Shown here: positions 1 through 4,913 of the stretch, in pieces | How the letters are laid out: each line of letters starts with the position of its first letter | Position numbering within the stretch: position 1 is the first letter of the stretch | Assembly: GCA_959600065.1 (NCBI GenBank) | Contig: CAUGKZ010000105.1 | Location: 1 to 6,376 of the forward strand | DNA: 6,376 bases | Direction of reading: 5' to 3' | From: an uncultured Kroppenstedtia sp. | Lineage (GTDB): Bacteria; Bacillota; Bacilli; Thermoactinomycetales; DSM-45169 | Program-made: the position numbers and the translations under genes | The notes under the pieces: model-generated | The model's input: the letters and a program-made list of their open reading frames with translations, nothing else | What the model was told of the DNA's origin: nothing | Databases searched by the model: none

Positions 1-126
1 ATCCAGAGTCGCCTCTTCCGCTCCCTTGAAACTGGTCATCACCATCACATACACCGGAGTCAAAAAGAAAAGGGCTGCCAGGATGAGCAACAGGTAGGTG
101 ATGATTCGGCCCGGTTTGATTTTCAT
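1..126 (-). CDS. Sugar ABC transporter permease, MalG-type (partial, N-terminus only)
   Basis: These are the first 42 codons of a second membrane permease, which continues beyond the left edge of the window. It starts with ATG at 126. A GGAGG ribosome binding site at 134-138 lies 7 nt upstream. The start overlaps the stop of the preceding permease by 1 nt (TGATG), an arrangement typical of translational coupling. The visible residues begin MKIKPGRIITYLLL. They show a short basic cytoplasmic tail, one transmembrane helix at about residues 8-30, and then the segment TPVYVMVMTSFKGAEE. That last segment matches the start of MalG-like binding-protein-dependent permeases (Pro-x-x-x-x-x-x-x-S-F-K pattern after TM1). 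The EAA loop that would confirm the family lies outside the window. Position directly after a MalF-type gene supports the call. It would form the inner-membrane heterodimer with that protein. Confidence 0.88.
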   Translation of the reverse strand, partial: MKIKPGRIITYLLLILAALFFLTPVYVMVMTSFKGAEEATLD

Positions 127-1103
127 CAGTCTGCCTCCTTTCTCATAGAGGAGACCAGATACGGGATGATCAGGAAGGACACCATGACCAACATCAAGAT
201 CGCAATCGCCGCCCCTTGGGCATAGTGGTTCCCCTTGAAGGTGGTCTCAAACATGAAGACACCGGGAACATCTGTCACATAGTTGGCTCCCGGACCGGTC
301 ATCGCCATCACCAGGTCAAAGATTTTCAGAGAAATATGACCCTGAATGATTAACACACTGAGAGTAATTGGCCGTAGAAGTGGGAGGATCACTTTTTTGA
401 ACACTTGCCATTCTCCGGCACCATCCACCCGGGCCGCTTCCCGAACCTCATCGGGAATCGCCCGTAAACCGGAGAGATACATTGCCATCGTAAACCCGGA
501 CATTTGCCAGACTGCGGCAATCACCACCGCAATCAGAGCCAGGGGGATTCCGAACTGGATCTCTCCCCATTCCACTCCAGGAATGATCCGAGTGTCCACA
601 TACCAGACAGGAGGCTCGTCAAAGCCCAGCTTGTTCAAAAACAGGTTCACCCCAGTAGAGGGGTTGAAGATCCATTGCCACACCACCCCTGTCACAATGA
701 AGGAAAGGGCCATCGGGAAAATAAAGATGTTGCGAAAGAGATTTTCCCCCTTCAGTTTTCGATCCAGCAGGACCGCAAGGCCCAACCCTGTCACCAAACA
801 GGCTGAGATGAAGAAGAGGGTGAATACCAAGGTGTTTCTCAGATCAGATTGAAAGCGAAAATCCTGGAACAGTGACAGATAGTTATCTAGGCCCACCCAG
901 TTCATACTGGGAAGCAGAGAATTCCAATCGGAAAAAGAAACATAACCCGTCCATCCGATAAACCCATAAACGAACACAGCGATCGCCAAGAGGGATGGAA
1001 GAAGCAAAAAGAAACCTATCCATTTATCACTGATCCTTGTTCGTGTCCGGACGGAAGGGGCCGGACGATCCTCTGTTTTTTGCTCGGGTCGGAGCGGCTC
1101 CAC
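126..1103 (-). CDS. Sugar ABC transporter permease, MalF-type
   Basis: A 325-residue integral membrane subunit of a carbohydrate ABC importer of the MalF/UgpA class. Six hydrophobic helices are visible, at about residues 28-48, 91-113, 124-146, 184-210, 246-270 and 298-318. The cytoplasmic EAA loop at 222-241 reads EAARVDGAG...LP, the site that docks the ATPase subunit. The N-terminal 27 residues are polar and charged, without a signal peptide. The start is GTG at 1103, 8 nt after a strong GGAGGG site (1112-1117). An ATG at 1107 is closer to that site but is in another frame and stops after 26 codons. The gene follows the binding-protein gene after a hairpin and overlaps the next permease by 1 nt. 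Length and topology are normal for the family. By association with the binding protein and the gal genes the substrate is probably galactose and/or glucose; the permease sequence alone does not show this. Confidence 0.95.
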   Translation of the reverse strand: MEPLRPEQKTEDRPAPSVRTRTRISDKWIGFFLLLPSLLAIAVFVYGFIGWTGYVSFSDWNSLLPSMNWVGLDNYLSLFQDFRFQSDLRNTLVFTLFFISACLVTGLGLAVLLDRKLKGENLFRNIFIFPMALSFIVTGVVWQWIFNPSTGVNLFLNKLGFDEPPVWYVDTRIIPGVEWGEIQFGIPLALIAVVIAAVWQMSGFTMAMYLSGLRAIPDEVREAARVDGAGEWQVFKKVILPLLRPITLSVLIIQGHISLKIFDLVMAMTGPGANYVTDVPGVFMFETTFKGNHYAQGAAIAILMLVMVSFLIIPYLVSSMRKEAD

Positions 1104-1111
1104 TCATCGAT

Positions 1112-1120
1112 CCCTCCTTT
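1112..1120 (-). promoter_or_regulatory. Strong ribosome binding site for the MalF-type permease
   Basis: On the minus strand this reads AAAGGAGGG. It lies 8 nt before the in-frame GTG at 1103 and only 4 nt before an out-of-frame ATG at 1107. The 8-nt spacing is the better one for GTG, and only the GTG frame encodes the permease, so this site fixes the start. Its first bases can also pair with CCTTT just upstream (1126-1130) in a weak 5-bp hairpin. Confidence 0.8.
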
Positions 1121-1146
1121 AAAAGAAAGGCGGCGTACCGCCGCCT
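1121..1146 (-). terminator. Terminator-like hairpin between binding protein and permease (attenuator or mRNA stabiliser)
   Basis: The transcript carries an uninterrupted 8-bp GC-rich stem, AGGCGGCG / CGCCGCCT (1128-1146), with the three-base loop GTA. The run TTCTTTT (1121-1127) follows directly. This has the form of a Rho-independent terminator. It begins 12 nt after the stop codon of the binding-protein gene and ends next to the ribosome binding site of the first permease. Because the permeases belong to the same transporter, it probably acts as a partial terminator or a 3' stabilising hairpin that leaves more binding-protein mRNA than permease mRNA. The T run is interrupted by one C, consistent with incomplete termination. 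The structure is read from sequence; the partial activity is inferred. Confidence 0.75.
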
Positions 1147-1158
1147 GGGACTGAAAAA

Positions 1159-2442
1159 CTACTCAATGACTTTTTCTAGTTTCTTTTGCAACGTTTTTGC
1201 CAGCTGATCCACATTCTTCTGGGTAACAAAGGTATTGACCGCCTGATCCGCTTCCGTCAGAAATCCTTCCGGAGCAGCCGAGCCATGAGCCAAACTGGGA
1301 GTCAATTTTGCATCTTTAAACTCTTTGATCGCCTCTTGTCCGTATTCGTCATACTTGCTCTCATCGGTATCTACCCGAGCCGGAATGGATCCCTTTAAGG
1401 TATTAAATGCATCCTGTCCTTCTGCAGAAGCCAGCACCTGAAGCCAAGCTTCTGTCGCTTTCGGATTTTTGACCCCTTTAGGGAGCCCAAAGGTATCTGT
1501 AATAACCATGAAACTACCTTCAGATCCTGGAGTTTCGATCCAGCCGAAATCTTTACCCGGCTTCAATTTGAGATCTGTGGTGAAATATCCCTTGGCCCAG
1601 TCGCCCATCACATGCATCGCCGCTTCCCCTTTGGCTACCATCTGAGCAGCATCCTGCCAGTTTCGGGCCGCGTGATCCTTATTGGTATAGGACAGCATCT
1701 TCTTGTAGGTCTCCAGCGCCTTTTTCACCTGCGGATCTTCAAAGGAGAGCTTCCCTGTCCACAATTTTTCGTAACCCTCTGGACCCAGCTCCCCGAGCAA
1801 GACCGTCTCCAGCAAGTGAGTGGCTCCCCAAGCTTCTTTGTCACCGAGGGCGAGGGGGGTGATTCCTTTCTTTTTCAGCTTATCAGCCGCTTTGAAAAAA
1901 TCATCAAAGGTTTTTGGCGGTTCAATCCCGTGTTCATCGAAGACTTTTTTGTTATACCAAAGCACATTCCCTCGGTGGATATTTACCGGCACCGAATAGA
2001 TCTTTCCATCCTTGCTGACCATATCGATCAGCTCTTCCGGGAACTTATCCATCCAGCCTTGCTTCTTGTATAGATCGTTCAGCGGTTGCATTTTCCCCGC
2101 TGCCACCCAGCTATCGTTCAGTTCCGAACCACCGTGAACTTGGAAGGTGTCCGGCGGATCATCTCCCTGCATGCGGGTGGCCAAAGTCGCCTTGGCATTG
2201 GTGCCGGCCCCGCCAGCTACCGCCGCATTATTAACTTTGATATCGGGGTTTTTCTCTTCAAACAGCTTGATCAGGGCGTTCAGACCCGCCTCTTCACCAG
2301 CCCCTGTCCACCAGCTGAAAATTTCTACCTCTTTGTTTTTTTCCTTGGCATCTTGCCCATCGGATTGCCCACCACAGGCTGCTGTCATAAAAACCAGGCC
2401 TAAGCAAACCAACAGGATCATCCCACGGGATGATTTTCTCAC
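1159..2442 (-). CDS. Sugar ABC transporter substrate-binding lipoprotein, glucose/galactose-binding type
   Basis: A 427-residue extracellular solute-binding protein (family 1), tethered to the outer face of the membrane as a lipoprotein. The signal peptide has a basic start (MRKSSRG), a hydrophobic core at residues 8-18 and a lipobox ending TAAC, so lipidation is expected at Cys23. A charged linker (26-38) follows, and the mature fold begins at EIFSWWTGAGEE (40-51). Other family-like segments are GGAGTNAKATLATRM (77-91), PPDTFQVHGGSEL (96-108), a PVNIHRGN block and, near the C-terminus, LKGSIPAR and SLAHGSAAPE. From memory these blocks correspond closely to the Thermus thermophilus glucose/galactose-binding protein, which suggests a monosaccharide ligand; location beside galTKE favours galactose. 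The GTG start at 2442 lies 8 nt after AGGAGG (2451-2456). The gene sits between two GC-rich hairpins. Family assignment is firm; the exact sugar is inferred. Confidence 0.95.
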   Translation of the reverse strand: MRKSSRGMILLVCLGLVFMTAACGGQSDGQDAKEKNKEVEIFSWWTGAGEEAGLNALIKLFEEKNPDIKVNNAAVAGGAGTNAKATLATRMQGDDPPDTFQVHGGSELNDSWVAAGKMQPLNDLYKKQGWMDKFPEELIDMVSKDGKIYSVPVNIHRGNVLWYNKKVFDEHGIEPPKTFDDFFKAADKLKKKGITPLALGDKEAWGATHLLETVLLGELGPEGYEKLWTGKLSFEDPQVKKALETYKKMLSYTNKDHAARNWQDAAQMVAKGEAAMHVMGDWAKGYFTTDLKLKPGKDFGWIETPGSEGSFMVITDTFGLPKGVKNPKATEAWLQVLASAEGQDAFNTLKGSIPARVDTDESKYDEYGQEAIKEFKDAKLTPSLAHGSAAPEGFLTEADQAVNTFVTQKNVDQLAKTLQKKLEKVIE

Positions 2443-2450
2443 GATGAATT

Positions 2451-2456
2451 CCTCCT
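2451..2456 (-). promoter_or_regulatory. Ribosome binding site of the binding-protein gene
   Basis: On the minus strand this is AGGAGG, 8 nt before the GTG start at 2442. No ATG lies nearby in frame, so this site decides for the GTG. It begins 3 nt after the base of a stable hairpin (2460-2477), close enough for the hairpin to affect ribosome access. Confidence 0.8.
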
Positions 2457-2459
2457 CTT

Positions 2460-2477
2460 GGCGACGAAACCGTCGCC
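2460..2477 (-). promoter_or_regulatory. GC-rich hairpin in the leader of the binding-protein gene
   Basis: On the transcript this is a perfect 7-bp stem, GGCGACG / CGTCGCC, with the four-base loop GTTT. It ends 3 nt before the AGGAGG ribosome binding site. There is no T run after it, so it is not an intrinsic terminator. Possible roles are a 5' stabilising stem protecting the downstream mRNA, a structure tuning translation, or a protein-binding site at DNA level. The inverted repeat is seen directly; the role is inferred. Confidence 0.6.
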
Positions 2478-2506
2478 GGTTCTAAAACATCCCATTGAGA
2501 AACACA

Positions 2507-2519
2507 CTTCTTGAAAAAG
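2507..2519. repeat. 13-bp near-palindrome between regulator and binding-protein gene
   Basis: The minus strand reads CTTTTTCAAGAAG. It is symmetric about the central C apart from one T/G mismatch. It lies midway between the ROK stop and the binding-protein start. Its size and position would suit a half of a repressor operator, but nothing in the sequence identifies a binding protein. Confidence 0.3.
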
Positions 2520-2546
2520 GTTTCTAGGAGTTTCTAGATGTTTCCC
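2520..2546. repeat. 10-bp-phased direct repeats downstream of the ROK gene
   Basis: On the plus strand GTTTCTAG occurs at 2520-2527 and again at 2530-2537. A truncated copy, GTTTCCC, lies at 2540-2546. The spacing is exactly 10 bp, about one helical turn, so all copies face the same side of the DNA. The block begins 3 bp after the ROK stop codon and lies 78 bp or more before the binding-protein start. Short phased repeats of this kind are a common layout for regulator binding, but no regulator can be named. Confidence 0.4.
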
Positions 2547-2548
2547 TT

Positions 2549-3760
2549 TTACCCCTCTTGGGGTTCAAACAGTTTTTGCAGAACCAAAGTGTAAGCCCCG
2601 ATCGCCCCGGCTTGATCTCCCAGTTCGGAAACGACAATCGAGACTTCTTGGGCGGGAGTGGACAAAGCCCTTTCCTCCACTGTCCTTCGCAATGGATCCA
2701 GGACAAAGGCGCCGGTAGCCATCATTCCACCGCTCAAAATAATTTTACGGGGATTCAGAAGATTGATCAGATTGGCCAGTGCAATCCCCAACCAGCGACC
2801 GGTTTCCGCCAGCTCTTCGATGGCCAACCGATCCCCTTTCCTGGCCGCCGCAGTCAGATCCCGACCGGAGAGCTGCTCTCCAGCTCTTCCCCCCCAGGTC
2901 TGCAGCAAGGAGGGCTCCCCCGCCATCAGCCGCCTTCGAGCTCGTTCCAGGGTGGCGGGACCCGAGACGAAAGCCTCCAAACACCCCCGGTTTCCACATC
3001 CACACATCGGTCCGGCGGGATCGATCACCGTATGCCCCAACTCACCTGCGGTAAACGTCGAACCACACAACAGGCGACCTCCATACATCATCCCGGCCCC
3101 CACCCCGGTTCCCACATGAACACAGATGAAGGGATCTGCTCCCCGCCCCTGTCCAAACCAGCTCTCCCCCACTGCCCGGGCGCGGACATCATTTTCCACT
3201 TCCACGGGAACATCGAACTTCTCCTGCAAAATGGACCGGAGGGGAAGATCGGAGAAGGCCAGATTCGGCGCAAAACGAGAAACACCTTCCCGGGGATCCA
3301 CCAAGCCGTGCATCCCCACACCAACCCCCAACAGGGGAATCCCTTGCTCCCGGATCTGGTCCACCACAGAGCCCACCGCATCTGTCAACAGATCCGTATA
3401 GGTTTTTACAGTTGGACGGGAGGGAACCGGCAGTAACTGTTCAGCCCCGATATTCCCCATGGGGTCCGCCGACAACACCCGAATGCTCTTCACCCCTGCA
3501 TATACCCCGACCACGTTGAAAGCCTGGTGGTTCATGTTCAGCAGGATGGGTTTGCGCCCACCGGTGGATTCCCCCAATTCACACTCCACCACCCACCCGT
3601 CCTGCAACAGCTCACCTACAATATTGGTCACAGTAGGCGGGGTCAATCGGGTCACTTTGGCGATTTCCGCTCGGGAAATCGGACCTTGAAGACGAATCAC
3701 ATTCAGGATCGTCGATCGATTGATCGATTTCATCCAGCGGAAACTCCCGGTCTGGATCAT
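2549..3760 (-). CDS. ROK-family transcriptional regulator (sugar-responsive repressor)
   Basis: A 403-residue protein if the ATG at 3760 is the start. It has an N-terminal winged helix (about 11-71, with the helix-turn-helix at SRAEIAKVTRLTPPTVTNIV and the wing ending GGRKP), then a sugar-kinase-like ROK domain. Visible ROK features are VGTGVGAG, the catalytic-type END at 189-191, GELGH (239-243) and the zinc site CGCGNRGC. The spacing His243, Cys253, Cys255, Cys260 equals that of the Mlc zinc site. The phosphate-binding DxGxT motif is degenerate (GVYAG at 85-89, Tyr in place of Asp), as expected for a regulator rather than a kinase. The start is unsettled. TTG at 3778 abuts an AAGGAG site with no spacing, ATG at 3760 is 18 nt from that site, and ATG at 3733 lies 10 nt after GGGAG. 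I prefer 3760 because TGSFRWMKSIN looks like conserved family sequence. It probably controls the neighbouring importer and itself. Confidence 0.92.
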   Translation of the reverse strand: MIQTGSFRWMKSINRSTILNVIRLQGPISRAEIAKVTRLTPPTVTNIVGELLQDGWVVECELGESTGGRKPILLNMNHQAFNVVGVYAGVKSIRVLSADPMGNIGAEQLLPVPSRPTVKTYTDLLTDAVGSVVDQIREQGIPLLGVGVGMHGLVDPREGVSRFAPNLAFSDLPLRSILQEKFDVPVEVENDVRARAVGESWFGQGRGADPFICVHVGTGVGAGMMYGGRLLCGSTFTAGELGHTVIDPAGPMCGCGNRGCLEAFVSGPATLERARRRLMAGEPSLLQTWGGRAGEQLSGRDLTAAARKGDRLAIEELAETGRWLGIALANLINLLNPRKIILSGGMMATGAFVLDPLRRTVEERALSTPAQEVSIVVSELGDQAGAIGAYTLVLQKLFEPQEG

Positions 3761-3883
3761 CTGTGATATAACGGACAACTCCTTTCCAAGGGTGGATGTC
3801 CCACTCCCGGTACAGGACTCGGATCCAATCTATCACGACTGTCACCCTCCCGTTGGGCCCCACCTCCTTTTATACGGCAAAGG

Positions 3884-3912
3884 TTTACAAGAATCCTTCT
3901 CTCACTTGTAAA
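3884..3912 (-). promoter_or_regulatory. Candidate sigma-A-type promoter of the ROK-importer unit
   Basis: On the minus strand a -35-like TTTACA (3907-3912) and a -10-like TGTAAA (3884-3889) are separated by exactly 17 bp. They match 5/6 and 4/6 of the TTGACA/TATAAT consensus. Transcription would start near 3877, about 115 nt before the preferred ROK start. It begins 5 bp after the galE stop, where a new transcription unit would be expected if the regulator and importer are not only read through from gal. This is a pattern match only. Confidence 0.5.
3884..3912. repeat. Perfect 8-bp inverted repeat overlapping the promoter (operator candidate)
   Basis: On the plus strand the arms are TTTACAAG (3884-3891) and CTTGTAAA (3905-3912), separated by 13 bp, so the centres are 21 bp apart (two helical turns). 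A dimeric repressor could contact both half-sites on one face of the DNA and cover the -35 and -10 hexamers. The stem is too AT-rich, with too large a loop, to be a convincing terminator for galE. The ROK protein is the obvious candidate ligand, but this is not shown. Confidence 0.5.
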
Positions 3913-3917
3913 GGCTT

Positions 3918-4913
3918 TCAATTTGGTCCATCTTCATAGCCCCGAGGATGACGCTGCGCCCACTTCCAAGCGCTGGCAACGATTTCATCCAGCTCCGGAT
4001 AGCGAGGATTCCAACCCAGTTCCGCCCGTGCCTTTTCCGCCGACGCCACCAGAACTGCAGGATCTCCCGGACGGCGTGGAGCGGTCTGAACTTGGAGTCG
4101 GCGACCGATGACCCCTTCGACTGCCTGGATCACTTCCCGTACAGAAAAACCTTTTCCATTTCCCAGATTGTATACGGCGCTGGAGCCACCCTTCCTGAGA
4201 CGATCCAGTGCGAAGCCGTGGGCCTCTGCCAGATCCATCACATGAACATAGTCCCGAATGCAAGTACCATCGGGGGTGGGATAATCCACACCAAAGACTT
4301 GGATCGAATCTCTCTGCCCCAGGGCGACTTGTAATAGGATCGGGATCAAGTGCGTCTCCGGATCATGATCCTCCCCTACATCGACGGTCGGATGGGCTCC
4401 TGCCGCATTGAAATAGCGAAGAGAGGTGGATCGAATCCCATAAGCCTGATCACACCATGCCAGCATCCCTTCGATCACTCTTTTGGTCTCCCCATAGGGA
4501 TTGGTGGGTTGAAGGGGAGCGGTCTCAGGAATCGGGATGGTCTCCGGTTCTCCATAAACAGCGGCAGTGGAAGAGAAGACCATCCGCTTCACCCCGTAGG
4601 CCACCATCGCCGATAGCAAGCTTCGGGTTCCCGATACATTGTTGTCATAATAGGAGAGGGGATCCTCACTGCTGGTTCCTACCAAGGAGAGTGCGGCAAA
4701 ATGAACCACCGACTCGATAGGGCGCTCCTGAAAGATCTGGTGGATCAGCTTCTCATCTCTCAGATCCCCCTGATAAAAAGTGGTGGCTTTCACCGCCGCT
4801 GGATGACCTGTACCCAGGTGATCGAGGACCACTACTTCCTCTCCCCGTTCCAGCAGATGAATCACCGTATGACTCCCGATGTAACCGGCTCCCCCGGTCA
4901 CTAACACCGCCAT
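3918..4913 (-). CDS. galE: UDP-glucose 4-epimerase GalE
   Basis: A 331-residue NAD-dependent epimerase of the extended short-chain dehydrogenase family. In the cytoplasm it interconverts UDP-galactose and UDP-glucose, closing the Leloir pathway. The Rossmann glycine motif VTGGAGYIGSH is at residues 5-15. The catalytic set is Thr116 (within FSSTAAVYG), Tyr140 and Lys144 (NPYGETK), corresponding to Ser124, Tyr149 and Lys153 of the E. coli enzyme. The substrate-binding RYFNAAGAHP block and the C-terminal RRPGDPA...GWNP segment are present. The position of E. coli Tyr299 appears to be Leu288, a smaller residue, so UDP-GlcNAc might also be accepted. The ATG start at 4913 overlaps the galK stop by 13 nt, with an AAGGGGG site 7 nt upstream. 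Length is normal. It is the last gal gene of the unit; the gap before the regulator follows. Confidence 0.97.
   Translation of the reverse strand: MAVLVTGGAGYIGSHTVIHLLERGEEVVVLDHLGTGHPAAVKATTFYQGDLRDEKLIHQIFQERPIESVVHFAALSLVGTSSEDPLSYYDNNVSGTRSLLSAMVAYGVKRMVFSSTAAVYGEPETIPIPETAPLQPTNPYGETKRVIEGMLAWCDQAYGIRSTSLRYFNAAGAHPTVDVGEDHDPETHLIPILLQVALGQRDSIQVFGVDYPTPDGTCIRDYVHVMDLAEAHGFALDRLRKGGSSAVYNLGNGKGFSVREVIQAVEGVIGRRLQVQTAPRRPGDPAVLVASAEKARAELGWNPRYPELDEIVASAWKWAQRHPRGYEDGPN

Noticed and set aside
346..852. A 168-codon plus-strand open frame opposite the MalF-type permease
   Set aside because: It is antisense to a gene with six membrane helices and an EAA loop. The translation is basic and shows no domain.
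2558..3436. A 292-codon open frame on the plus strand opposite the ROK gene
   Set aside because: It lies fully inside a gene with clear ROK motifs. Its protein is rich in Pro, Gln, His and Ser without recognisable motifs, as expected for an antisense shadow in GC-rich coding DNA, and no ribosome binding site was noted.
3707..3731. A cluster of GATC/ATCGAT sequence with 6-bp inverted arms (TCGATC / GATCGA) near the ROK start
   Set aside because: It lies in the coding sequence for the conserved KSINRSTI segment, so codon choice for Ile, Asn, Arg and Ser explains it; there is no independent sign of an operator.
3876..3889. A catabolite-control (cre) site, suggested by TGTAAACCTTTGCC on the minus strand
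   Set aside because: The central CG and two of the flanking consensus positions do not match the cre consensus. No better match was noticed in the two main intergenic gaps.
3884..3917. Inverted repeat after galE read as an intrinsic terminator
   Set aside because: The stem has only two G-C pairs in eight, the loop is 13 nt, and no T run follows, so an operator or promoter reading is better.
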